A DNA stretch of 64,000 bases from Geoanaerobacter pelophilus (lineage in GTDB: Bacteria; Desulfobacterota; Desulfuromonadia; Geobacterales; DSM-12255). The notes under the pieces are model-generated. The model was not told the origin of the DNA, made no database searches, and worked only from the letters and a program-made list of their open reading frames with translations. The DNA is taken from the NCBI RefSeq assembly GCF_018476885.1, contig NZ_JAHCVJ010000012.1, positions 1-64,000 of the forward strand, read 5' to 3'. This document shows, one piece after another, positions 23,824-31,073 of this stretch. Position numbers and translations under genes: made by a program. Every line of letters begins with the position of its first letter. Within the stretch, counting starts at the first letter, position 1.

Positions 23824-25365
23824 ATGCCGCAGAATCGAGTTGCCATGCGAAAGATACGAGAGATACTCCGACTTGCCTGGGCATGCGGTCTGACCAGACA
23901 AGCAATTGCCGATACTTGCGGTATGGGCAAGACCACCGTTACTGACACTTTGTACCGGGCTTCTGCCGCCAATCTTTCCTGGCCACTGCCTCCTGACCTC
24001 GATGACGAACAACTCGAACATCTGCTTTATCCTGTTCATCCCCGTGCAATAGCCAGCAGGCGGGCACCGCCTGACTGGGCATCTCTGCACAACGAACTTC
24101 TTTCCCACAAAAACCTTACGCTAATGCTGCTCTGGCAGGAGTACAAAGAACGAGAACCTTCTGGTTATCAGTACAGCCAGTTTTGTGACCAATTCCGGCA
24201 CTGGCGAGGGAAGCTCGACCTCTCCATGCGTCAGGAACACCGGGCTGGCGAGAAGATGTTCGTGGACTACTGCGGCCAGACAGTTCCCATTGTTGACTCG
24301 GCCACCGGGGAGATACGGGACGCTCAGGTGTTTGTGGCGGTCATGGGTGCCAGTAACTACACCTACGCCGAAGCTACCTGGAGCCAGACCCTTGCCGACT
24401 GGACCGGCTCACATGTCAGAACCTTCTCCTACTTCGGTGCCGTGCCCCATTGCCTGGTCCCGGATAATTTGCTCTCTGGTGTCACCAGAACCTGCCGCTA
24501 TGAACCGGGTATCAATGCCACCTATCAGGAACTGGCATCCCATTACGGCACTGCCGTCATTCCTGCCCGTGTCCGTAAACCACGAGACAAGCCCAAGGTT
24601 GAAGCCGGTGTCCAGTTTGTGCAGCGATTCATCTTGGCCGGTTTGCGCCACCACATCTTCTTCAGCCTGGCAGAGGCCAATGCCGCCATCAAGGAGCGGC
24701 TGGAACTGCTGAACAACCGTCCCTTCAGGAAACTTCACGGCACCCGAAGAAGCCGTTTCGAGGAACTGGACCGACCGGCAATGCTGCCGCTGCCGGAACT
24801 TTCTTACGAGTATGCCCAATGGAAGATTGCCCGAGTGCATATCGACTACCATGTCGATGTGGAGGGTCATTTCTACAGCGTCCCTTATCAACTGGTCAAA
24901 GAGCAGGTCGAGGTGCGTTACACGGCAACCATCGTGGAGTGTTTCCATAAAGGGAACCGGATAGCCTCGCATCCTCGCTCCTTCGTGAAGGGGAAACACA
25001 CCACCAACCCTGACCATATGCCGCCTGCCCATCGGGAGTATGCCGACTGCACGCCCGGTCGCCTTATCGCCTGGGCAGCGCAGACCGGTACAGCAACAAC
25101 AGCGGTCGTTGAATCAATCCTTTCAAGACGTGCCTATCCTGAGCATGGCGTGCGTTCCTGCATGGGTATCCTCTCCCTTGGCAAAAAGTTCGGCAAGGAA
25201 CGGCTGGAAGCTGCCTGCGAACGAGCCATGTTCATTAAGGGGGTCACCTACACCAGCATCAAGTCGATTCTCACCAACAATCTTGACCAGAAGCCACTAC
25301 CCAAACAGCAGGAGCTGCTTACCGTTGCCCATGACAACATCAGGGGCACGGATTACTACGGATAA
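23824..25365 (+). CDS. istA: IS21-family transposase IstA
   Basis: 513 residues. N-terminal helix-turn-helix (ACGLTRQAIADTCGMGKTTV), then the rve/DDE integrase core beginning with EKMFVDYCGQTVPI (first Asp), VPDNLLSGV (second Asp) and KPKVEAGVQFVQR (catalytic Glu), and a C-terminal beta-rich region with FYSVPYQLV. Start at 23824 with GGAGGG upstream. The stop overlaps the istB start (TAATG), the usual coupling in this family. Intact, so the element may still be active. Confidence 0.92.
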   Translation: MPQNRVAMRKIREILRLAWACGLTRQAIADTCGMGKTTVTDTLYRASAANLSWPLPPDLDDEQLEHLLYPVHPRAIASRRAPPDWASLHNELLSHKNLTLMLLWQEYKEREPSGYQYSQFCDQFRHWRGKLDLSMRQEHRAGEKMFVDYCGQTVPIVDSATGEIRDAQVFVAVMGASNYTYAEATWSQTLADWTGSHVRTFSYFGAVPHCLVPDNLLSGVTRTCRYEPGINATYQELASHYGTAVIPARVRKPRDKPKVEAGVQFVQRFILAGLRHHIFFSLAEANAAIKERLELLNNRPFRKLHGTRRSRFEELDRPAMLPLPELSYEYAQWKIARVHIDYHVDVEGHFYSVPYQLVKEQVEVRYTATIVECFHKGNRIASHPRSFVKGKHTTNPDHMPPAHREYADCTPGRLIAWAAQTGTATTAVVESILSRRAYPEHGVRSCMGILSLGKKFGKERLEAACERAMFIKGVTYTSIKSILTNNLDQKPLPKQQELLTVAHDNIRGTDYYG

Positions 25366-26126
25366 TGAAAGGAACTACCGTGCTGACCCAACCAACCATT
25401 GAGAAACTCAATGCCATGAAGCTCTCGGCAATGGCGCAGGCATTCGCCGAACAGATGCAACGACCCGACATGGCATCCCTCACCTTCGAGGAACGTTTCG
25501 GTCTGCTCGTAGACCAGCAGATGACTGACTTGGACAATAAGCGGATGCAAAACAGGCTGCGAACCGCAAAGCTGCGGCTTTCGGCATCAATCGAAGACCT
25601 GGACTTTAGGGAGGCTCGCGGCATGAACCGGTCGCAGGTCATGTCTCTTGCCCAGAACCAATGGGTGCGCAGCCACCACAACATCCTTATCACTGGGCCG
25701 ACCGGCGCAGGAAAGAGTTATCTTGCCTGTGCATTGGCGCAGAAGGCATGCCGTGACGGGCATACAACTCTTTACCAGCGACTGCCAAGGCTGCTTCAGG
25801 ACATATCCATCGCCAGGCATGACGGTCGCTATCACAAACTCATGGCGCAAATCGCCAAGTGCGAAGTGCTGGTGCTTGATGACCTGCTCATCTCGCCACT
25901 GTCACAGGATGACCAGCGGGAACTGCTGGAAATCGTCGAAGAACGTTATGACCGGAAAGCCACCATCATCACCAGTCAGTTACCCATTAAGGCGTGGCAC
26001 GATGCCATGCAAGACCCGACACTGGCTGACGCTATCCTTGACCGGCTGGTGCACAATGCCTACAAAGTTGAGTTGAAGGGTGAATCGATGAGAAAGAAAA
26101 GAACAAGCCTTGGCCTTAAACAATAA
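25365..26126 (+). CDS. istB: IS21-family helper ATPase IstB
   Basis: 253 residues. AAA+ ATPase with Walker A GPTGAGKSYLACALA, Walker B CEVLVLDDLL and sensor-like ATIITSQLP; IstB_IS21 family. It assists IstA in target selection. The ATG at 25365 overlaps the istA stop; a GTG at 25380 with AAGGA 8 nt upstream is an equally good start. No terminator follows; the arsR promoter begins 30 bp later, inside the element. Confidence 0.92.
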   Translation: MKGTTVLTQPTIEKLNAMKLSAMAQAFAEQMQRPDMASLTFEERFGLLVDQQMTDLDNKRMQNRLRTAKLRLSASIEDLDFREARGMNRSQVMSLAQNQWVRSHHNILITGPTGAGKSYLACALAQKACRDGHTTLYQRLPRLLQDISIARHDGRYHKLMAQIAKCEVLVLDDLLISPLSQDDQRELLEIVEERYDRKATIITSQLPIKAWHDAMQDPTLADAILDRLVHNAYKVELKGESMRKKRTSLGLKQ

Positions 26127-26154
26127 GCAGAGAATGGCAGTTGAGGTATTTCTC

Positions 26155-26200
26155 TTGAACGTTTCGCCTGGAGCTGATATTAGGATATTCGAATATCAGC
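26155..26200 (+). promoter_or_regulatory. arsR promoter and operator
   Basis: TTGAAC (26155-26160), 17 bp, TATTAG (26178-26183). The inverted repeat GCTGATATT-n10-AATATCAGC (26173-26200, 9-bp perfect arms), with the inner palindrome GATATTCGAATATC (26184-26197), overlaps the -10. This is the type of site ArsR/SmtB repressors bind. Confidence 0.75.
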
Positions 26201-26212
26201 AAGGAGAACATC

Positions 26213-26560
26213 TTGGATTTTAATACATCACTTGAATGGGCCGAACTCTTAAAGGCCATCGCCCACCCGACGCGTCTTCAGATTGTTGCGGAACTGCTCA
26301 AAGGCATCAAATGCGTCACCGACATTCAGGACATTTTGCCAGCATCTCAGTCCAATATCTCGCAGCACCTTACCGTGCTTCGTAATGCAGGAATCGTGAG
26401 TTTCGCCCAGGATGGCTCCCAACGGTGTTACTTCGTGAGCCGTCCCCAGCTCGTTTCAACGATTCTTTCTCAACTTGCCGCAGGTGAGCCGGTCACGCGC
26501 AAAACTAAGGAAGAGATTGACCAGGAGAAACGTTCTGGAGGTGCTTGCTGTGTCAAATGA
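26213..26560 (+). CDS. arsR: ArsR/SmtB-family metalloregulator
   Basis: 115 residues, winged helix: LLKAIAHPTRLQIVAELL, then recognition helix ASQSNISQHLTVLRNAGI. Starts with TTG at 26213, with AAGGAG upstream. Candidate inducer-binding cysteines are C34 (GIKCVTDI) and the C-terminal pair in GGACCVK. The strong palindrome overlapping its promoter indicates autoregulation and control of the passenger genes. The distribution of cysteines differs from classical ArsR (CVC), so the inducer could be another metalloid or metal. Confidence 0.85.
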   Translation: MDFNTSLEWAELLKAIAHPTRLQIVAELLKGIKCVTDIQDILPASQSNISQHLTVLRNAGIVSFAQDGSQRCYFVSRPQLVSTILSQLAAGEPVTRKTKEEIDQEKRSGGACCVK

Positions 26561-27347
26561 AACCAAGTCACCTCTCTTTGAGCACGACCATACAGAGAAA
26601 CCTGTGTTTCTTGCTGGCAACATGCTGGAAGCCGCCAGACTTCAGAAGAATTTACCATCGCTGACAGTGCCACATGGTTGCCTATTAGATTTTGACGGCG
26701 AACTGGTGGACTTTTTACTGATGACTGGGGCAACAACACACGAACCTGCCTGGCCCTGTTTCCATACTCGCCTTTACCGCTGGTCTGTTGACGGAACAGA
26801 GTACGGGATTATCGGTGGCACTGTCGGGGCATCATTCTCGGTGCTTGTAGCAGAAGAACTCTTCGCTTTGGGGTGCAGGGCACTTGTAACTATCTCATCA
26901 GCCGGACTCATTGCCGAACAGTTCCAGACACCCTTGTTTTTGCTAATTGAGCAGGCGTTGCGTGATGAAGGAACAAGTTATCACTATCTGCCGCCCGAGC
27001 GTTATGCACAGGCATCATCACCGTTGCTGGAGGCAGTAGCCCGACGATTGAATGATGCTGGTCTCCAGTGTATCCGTGGCAAATCCTGGACAACCGATGC
27101 ACCATTCCGCGAGACACAGAAGCTGATTTCAGCACGACGAGATGAAGGTATCATTTCCGTGGAAATGGAAGCTGCCGCCTTACTAGCTATGGGCACGGCC
27201 CTCAACAAGCCAGTCATCTGTTTCGCTCACATTACAAATTCCATGGCCACTCGTGACGATGACTTTGAAAAGGGTGGTGACGACGGCCATGAAACAGCAT
27301 TGAAAGTCTGTGCCTTGGCTCTATCCGCATTATTGGAACATAACTGA
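26550..27347 (+). CDS. Nucleoside phosphorylase-family protein (PNP/UDP type)
   Basis: 265 residues from the GTG at 26550, which has GGAGG 8 nt upstream and overlaps the arsR end by 11 bp. Family features are YGIIGGTVGASFSVLVAEEL, LVTISSAGLI and SVEMEAAALLAMG, the phosphate/ribose site residues of purine/uridine phosphorylases and MTA/SAH nucleosidases. Next to two SAM methyltransferases in the same operon, recycling of S-adenosylhomocysteine or methylthioadenosine is an attractive role (inference); the base specificity cannot be read here. Confidence 0.8.
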   Translation: MSNETKSPLFEHDHTEKPVFLAGNMLEAARLQKNLPSLTVPHGCLLDFDGELVDFLLMTGATTHEPAWPCFHTRLYRWSVDGTEYGIIGGTVGASFSVLVAEELFALGCRALVTISSAGLIAEQFQTPLFLLIEQALRDEGTSYHYLPPERYAQASSPLLEAVARRLNDAGLQCIRGKSWTTDAPFRETQKLISARRDEGIISVEMEAAALLAMGTALNKPVICFAHITNSMATRDDDFEKGGDDGHETALKVCALALSALLEHN

Positions 27348-27367
27348 ATTTATATCTGGAGGTTTCC

Positions 27368-27649
27368 ATGTTGAAACTGGTCGTATTTCACACCGGAAGT
27401 AAGGGTTGAACAAGTTGCGCCATGGCTACAGGTGTAGCCAATAAGATGAAAGCTCACTTCGGTGAGGTGATAGACGTAGCGATACATCTGATTGATTCTC
27501 CTGAAGCTGCCAACTATGTGCTGAGAGCAGCAACAACCGTCTTTCTTAACGACGCATGGGTTCCACTGGATATCGCCACATCCGCAGGCAGAATGCAGGA
27601 GTATCTTGAACAGGCGCTGGCCAGTGAGGGTGCGCATGAAGGTTCGTGA
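27368..27649 (+). CDS. UGA-containing thioredoxin-like selenoprotein (copy 1)
   Basis: ATG at 27368 with GGAGG 5 nt upstream; 93 residues if the in-frame TGA at 27407-27409 is read as selenocysteine (residue 14). The start reads MLKLVVFHTGSKG-U-TSCAMATG: a beta strand followed by UxxC, the Sec form of a thioredoxin CxxC. The rest (IHLIDSPEAANYV, TTVFLNDAWVPLDIATSAGRM) continues without interruption. A hairpin with AGGU loop follows the UGA. A second copy at 40713 keeps the UGA and flanks. Between the nucleoside phosphorylase and methyltransferase genes in the arsR operon. Conventional annotation would start at the ATG at 27422 and lose the active site. Confidence 0.85.
27407..27440 (+). promoter_or_regulatory. 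Bacterial SECIS element of selenoprotein copy 1
   Basis: UGA at 27407-27409, then 13 nt, then TGGCTAC-AGGT-GTAGCCA (27423-27440): a perfect 7-bp stem with the loop AGGU. Bacterial SECIS elements recognised by SelB lie within about 15-35 nt of the UGA and carry a GU in the apical loop, as in fdhF. Confidence 0.8.
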
Positions 27650-28214
27650 CAGCGGCATGCCGGATGAGGAAATGTGGGACGGTTTTTTTGAACCGGCCAA
27701 AGTGCTGGCCACGTTTGGTCTCGACCGTGGTCTTCAGGACTTGGTTGAATTTGGTTGCGGCTATGGCACCTTCACTCTGGCCGCTGCTGCGATTGTTTCA
27801 GGCACCGTTCATGCCCTGGACATCGAACCGGAGATGACAAACGTCGTTCAGCAGAAGTGCCGAGATGCCGGAGTACACAATGTGGAAGTAACGCTACGCG
27901 ACTTCGTGGCCACCGGCACCGGCCTTGCCGAAAACTCCATGGATGCGGCGTTGCTCTTCAATATCCTGCACCATGAAGAACCGGTAGCGTTGATGAAGGA
28001 GGCGCTGCGTGTGCTCAAGCCGAATGGCATGCTGGCGGTGATTCACTGGAACTATGACCCGTCAACACCGCGTGGCCCAGCAATGGAAATCCGCCCTCGA
28101 CCGGAACAGTGCATCGAATGGGGGAAGGAAGCCGGATTCCGCTTTAAGGAGCAGAATCGCTTTGAACTGCCACCGTACCATTACGGGCTGCTCTTCAGAA
28201 AGCCATTCACCTGA
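27636..28214 (+). CDS. Class I SAM-dependent methyltransferase (passenger gene 1)
   Basis: 192 residues from the ATG at 27636, overlapping the selenoprotein end by 14 bp. SAM motif I VEFGCGYGTFTLAAAA, then HALDIEPEMTNVV (acidic ribose-binding residue), NILHHEEPVALMKEALRVLKPNG. Resembles UbiE/ArsM-like methyltransferases in fold but lacks a recognisable ArsM Cys triad. In an arsR-controlled operon a metalloid or thiol substrate is likely (inference). Confidence 0.8.
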   Translation: MKVRDSGMPDEEMWDGFFEPAKVLATFGLDRGLQDLVEFGCGYGTFTLAAAAIVSGTVHALDIEPEMTNVVQQKCRDAGVHNVEVTLRDFVATGTGLAENSMDAALLFNILHHEEPVALMKEALRVLKPNGMLAVIHWNYDPSTPRGPAMEIRPRPEQCIEWGKEAGFRFKEQNRFELPPYHYGLLFRKPFT

Positions 28215-28255
28215 TAGGAGTCTGATAGCTGCCCGTGAGGTAGTCAGGAACTGTT

Positions 28256-28882
28256 ATGGCTAAGACAATAGCTTTCGACCGACAGACTGCCGCATATGAT
28301 GCCTGGTTTGATAAAAACAATGGACTCTATCAGGCGGAGCTTGAAGCATTGAGGGCCTTTATCCCCTCTAACGGTCATGGTGTTGAAATCGGTGTCGGCA
28401 CCGGTCGGTTTGCGGCACCTCTTGGTATTTCGGTTGGCGTTGAGCCAGCTCAACAAATGGCGGAACTGGCACGGCAACGTGGAATCGAGGTTTTGGAAGG
28501 TGTAGCAGAAGCCCTTCCGTTTGACGACATCAGCTTTGATTTTGTGGTCATGGTAACGGTTGTCTGCTTTCTCGATGATATTACCAAGGCATTTAAGGAA
28601 GCGTGGCGTATCCTCAAACCTGGTGGAAATCTTGTTGTCGGGTTTATCAACAGGGAGAGTGAGTTAGGACGCGTTTATGACCAGAAAAAGGAACAGAGCT
28701 GTTTTTATCGTGACGCAACCTTTTATTCGGCAAGCGAAGTGGAGAAGTTGCTTATCAATGCCGGATTTTCGGGAGTCTCATACAGGCAAACTCTATTTCC
28801 AGGTGAACCAACCGACTTGAGTATTGCCGAAGGATACGACAAAGGTGGATTCGTGGTCATTAAGGTGCAGAAAGCACAGTAA
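28256..28882 (+). CDS. Class I SAM-dependent methyltransferase (passenger gene 2)
   Basis: 208 residues. Motif I GVEIGVGTGRFAAPLG, then GVEPAQQMAELARQRG, and FDFVVMVTVVCFLDDITKAF with ILKPGGNLVVGFINRES; the UbiE/Methyltransf_11 class. One Cys near the middle (VVCFLDD) and one in QSCFYRDA. Follows passenger gene 1 by 41 bp on the same strand. Two different methyltransferases in one operon suggest successive methylations or two substrates. Confidence 0.8.
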   Translation: MAKTIAFDRQTAAYDAWFDKNNGLYQAELEALRAFIPSNGHGVEIGVGTGRFAAPLGISVGVEPAQQMAELARQRGIEVLEGVAEALPFDDISFDFVVMVTVVCFLDDITKAFKEAWRILKPGGNLVVGFINRESELGRVYDQKKEQSCFYRDATFYSASEVEKLLINAGFSGVSYRQTLFPGEPTDLSIAEGYDKGGFVVIKVQKAQ

Positions 28883-28894
28883 AGGGAGACAAGC

Positions 28895-29224
28895 ATGAAA
28901 GTTGGTATTATTCGTTGTCAGTTGACTGAAGACATGTGCCCAGGAAGTATGGATTTCAAGGTAGCCAGAGAAGGTACATTGGCTTTCGAAGGGACTGGAC
29001 CGGTCGAAATTATTGGATTTATTTCCTGTGGTGGGTGCTCGGGCAAGAAGGCGGTTACACGGGCCAAGATGATGGTTGACCGTGGAGCAGAGGCCATCGT
29101 TTTTGCTTCCTGCATGAAGAAGGGGACTCCCATTGGATACCCTTGCCCGCATTTTTCAGCTATCAAAGTTGCGGTTGAAAATAAACTTGGTTCGGAAGCA
29201 AAAATCATCGACTGGACGCACTGA
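28895..29224 (+). CDS. CGGC-domain protein
   Basis: 109 residues. Contains the name motif in GFISCGGCSGKKAVTRAKMM, with further cysteines in IRCQLTEDMCPGS, FASCMKKG and GYPCPHF, spaced like a metal- or cluster-binding fold of the CGGC domain family (function unknown, putative metal-binding). GGGAG upstream of the ATG. Its last 21 bases (IIDWTH-stop) are almost identical to the end of selenoprotein copy 2 at 40982, evidence of recombination between the two loci. Confidence 0.8.
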   Translation: MKVGIIRCQLTEDMCPGSMDFKVAREGTLAFEGTGPVEIIGFISCGGCSGKKAVTRAKMMVDRGAEAIVFASCMKKGTPIGYPCPHFSAIKVAVENKLGSEAKIIDWTH

Positions 29225-29229
29225 ACACC

Positions 29230-29511
29230 ATGACCTATGCAGATTTACAGGAGGCTCTGCGTGTTTTAGGCCTGGGAGAACGGGCTACCATGAAGGATAT
29301 TAAGACTCGACATCGAGAACTGGTAAAACGCCATCATCCTGATGCCGGAATTACAACCGAGCCGGAAATAATCCGGCAGATAAATGCAGCCTATCGGATA
29401 TTAATGGACTACGTTACCGAGTACCGCTTTTCATTTGCAGAGAATGAGTTTTATGAGCAAAACCCGGAGGAGCGTTTCAGGCAGCAGTTCATGGATTTTT
29501 ATAACAAGTAA
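29230..29511 (+). CDS. Small J-domain protein (copy 1)
   Basis: 93 residues, a stand-alone DnaJ-like J-domain: LGLGERATMKDIKTRHRELVKRHHPDAG with the HPD motif at 36-38 and IIRQINAAYRILMDYV as helix III. J-domains stimulate Hsp70 ATPase. No G/F or zinc region. It starts 5 bp after the CGGC gene and is the last passenger gene before the right IS end. Paralogues are at 36342 and 47560, each beside a methyltransferase gene. A specific role in a metalloid operon is unexplained. Confidence 0.85.
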   Translation: MTYADLQEALRVLGLGERATMKDIKTRHRELVKRHHPDAGITTEPEIIRQINAAYRILMDYVTEYRFSFAENEFYEQNPEERFRQQFMDFYNK

Positions 29512-29527
29512 AGGGCAATAAACCCTG

Positions 29528-29641
29528 CCTTGCGACTACAGGATGCCTTGGTCGCTTTCGCCGGAACGCTGGTCGGTTTCACAGCGGAATACCGGTCGTC
29601 ATCATGTCAGTTTCTTTGGTCGGATTCATCGGAATAGCCAC
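29528..29641 (-). repeat. Right terminal repeats of the IS21 element
   Basis: Inverted version of the left end: CCTTGCGACTACA at 29528-29540, then GGTCG units at 29550, 29571, 29594 and 29618 and GGATTCATCGGAAT at 29621-29634. It lies directly after the J-domain gene. Confidence 0.75.
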
Positions 29642-29726
29642 AAATTCTGCACTGAAACGCAGGAGTATCTTTTTATACATATTTTCTATACGTAGTTAAA
29701 TTAGTCAGTTAAAGACTGATTTCTGT

Positions 29727-29743
29727 TTGGCACGCTCTATGGA
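29727..29743 (+). promoter_or_regulatory. Sigma54-type promoter for the small secreted peptide
   Basis: TTGGCACGctctaTGGA: GG at 29729-29730 (-25/-24) and GG at 29741-29742 (-13/-12), close to the TTGGCACG-N4-TTGCW consensus with correct spacing. The predicted start is about 29754, before the ribosome site at about 29768. Confidence 0.65.
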
Positions 29744-29780
29744 AATATCCTCCAAACACACCGCAAAGGAGGAAGTACCC

Positions 29781-29921
29781 ATGAAAACTCGTAAAATTGT
29801 TTTTGCAGCAACAGCAGCCCTCGTCGCAATATCTCTCAGCGTATCCGCTTTCGCGGCCACAAAATCACAGAGCCAGACAGGCACGCGCACGCAGATCAAA
29901 TCTGGTACTTGCGTAAAGTAA
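29781..29921 (+). CDS. Small secreted peptide (46 residues)
   Basis: Signal peptide KIVFAATAALVAISLSVSAFA followed by about 25 mature residues rich in Thr/Ser/Gln/Lys with one Cys (KSGTCVK). AAAGGAGG lies upstream of the ATG at 29781. A sigma54-type promoter precedes it and a strong terminator follows, so it is a monocistronic unit. Its N-terminus resembles that of the exported peptide at 35447 (MKTR start, similar mature composition and a single GTC motif), suggesting a related pair controlled by the sigma54 regulator encoded between them. Confidence 0.7.
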   Translation: MKTRKIVFAATAALVAISLSVSAFAATKSQSQTGTRTQIKSGTCVK

Positions 29922-29936
29922 CCCTGCTTCAACAGC

Positions 29937-29975
29937 AAAGGCCACCTGTCCATTTTGGGGCAGGTGGCCTTTGAC
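29937..29975 (+). terminator. Strong bidirectional-type terminator
   Basis: AAAGGCCACCTG (29937-29948), 12-nt loop, CAGGTGGCCTTT (29961-29972): a 12-bp perfect stem between the peptide gene and the convergent DUF4405 gene. Confidence 0.85.
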
Positions 29976-30071
29976 TCATTGTCGGCGTGACTGAACTGGA
30001 CTTTGCAATTTCAATCGAGAGTCACAGGCTACTGTGAACTGCCAAGATGTTATTACTTCCTCAGATAAGGC

Positions 30072-31049
30072 TTATATCAGTTCACCTTCAAGGATAATTT
30101 TAAGGACTTCGATCGGGACCATGCCCAGACGTGATGCGGCTTCTTTTATCGATTCATCATCCTTGAGGGATATATTTCTGGTTTTTAGTTTTTGCTGTAC
30201 TTTTTCACAATCAAGGTGCAGTTCCTGACAGATGACAGTGAGTGACTTCTTGCCAATCCCCTTTCCTTCAAACCGTTCTACCACAAGATCACCTGTGTAA
30301 CGAGGGGATTCAGACGTTTCTTTAATAATCGGAGGAGTGGCAGTCCTGTTCCTGGTGACAGAATTATAAACAGGGACTACCTGTCTTAATGCCGGCGTTG
30401 GTATGGTTACAGCAGGGGGGATAGATTCAGGGCGTTCAAGTTTCTTGATTATCTGATAGACGCTGGCAGGTGTCATCTTGTTCATATGTGCAATCTGTTC
30501 AACTGTACTGTTTTCGTCAGTTACCCGCAGTCCGGCATGACGCAATTCAAGCAGCGCTTCTCCGGTGTCTATGTACATTTTCTTACAGAACCCTTTGAGT
30601 GAAAGCAACTCGGCATGACCAAACGGCGGATCATCCGCCGGCGTTCGGACCCAACTCTCCTTTACCCAATTATTGAAATTAAGAATATAGTTGAGCGGTG
30701 GAGTTCGCGTAACAGCACCGACTGCAAAAAATACCGTTATCAAGGTGGCCACTGCCAGATCACGCAAACTGACTGCCATACGATCTGGAACACCTCGCAA
30801 GTACTGCATTAAGGGTGTCCAGTTGTACCAGGTATGCCAAATGCCGGCGATCAGAAACAGGACACTGGTGGTTATATGAATGTTACCCCACTGGGTTTTG
30901 GATAGACCTAGAAAAGTCCAGTTGGTCCAGAAGGCAACCTTGCCTTGGGGGACGATGAACGCGGCAATGCCTGACAAGGACATGGCAACGAAACTAAAGG
31001 CAGTGACCAGCGATATCAGAATGCGATTTATGAACGGGCGATCTTCCAT
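30072..31049 (-). CDS. DUF4405-type membrane protein with cytoplasmic regulatory-like tail
   Basis: 325 residues. Residues 1-140 hold four membrane helices with paired histidines (WGNIHITTSVLFLIAG, WHTWYNW), the pattern of DUF4405/cytochrome b-like four-helix bundles that may bind heme. The C-terminal half is soluble and has two repeats of a short helical motif (EQIAHMNKMTPASVYQIIKKL and EAASRLGMVPIEVLKIILEG), each like a helix-turn-helix or SAP-type unit. Last gene of the leftward sigma54 operon, 24 bp after the regulator gene. A redox-sensing or electron-transfer role is inferred. Confidence 0.65.
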   Translation of the reverse strand: MEDRPFINRILISLVTAFSFVAMSLSGIAAFIVPQGKVAFWTNWTFLGLSKTQWGNIHITTSVLFLIAGIWHTWYNWTPLMQYLRGVPDRMAVSLRDLAVATLITVFFAVGAVTRTPPLNYILNFNNWVKESWVRTPADDPPFGHAELLSLKGFCKKMYIDTGEALLELRHAGLRVTDENSTVEQIAHMNKMTPASVYQIIKKLERPESIPPAVTIPTPALRQVVPVYNSVTRNRTATPPIIKETSESPRYTGDLVVERFEGKGIGKKSLTVICQELHLDCEKVQQKLKTRNISLKDDESIKEAASRLGMVPIEVLKIILEGELI

Positions 31050-31073
31050 GTAACAATGTCCTTTACTATCGTC

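Larger units (their letters stand above)
23641..29641 (+). mobile_element. IS21-family element with passenger genes
   Basis: Left end: five CGACC-containing units spaced exactly 23 bp at 23654-23768, ending in TGTAGTCGCAAGG (23763-23775). Right end: the same arrangement inverted at 29528-29641, with CCTTGCGACTACA (29528-29540), the exact reverse complement of that 13-mer, then four GGTCG units 21-24 bp apart and GGATTCATCGGAAT matching the outer left sequence ATTCCGGATGAATCC. istA and istB follow the left end; seven non-transposase genes fill 26213-29511. Multiple terminal repeats are typical of IS21. The exact tips and target duplication are not resolved (CAAATT occurs at both edges). Confidence 0.75.

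Noticed and set aside
23627-29646. CAAATT on both sides of the IS21 element as its target-site duplication
   Set aside because: The exact element tips cannot be fixed by eye and the left flank contains CAAATT twice, so the match may be coincidental.
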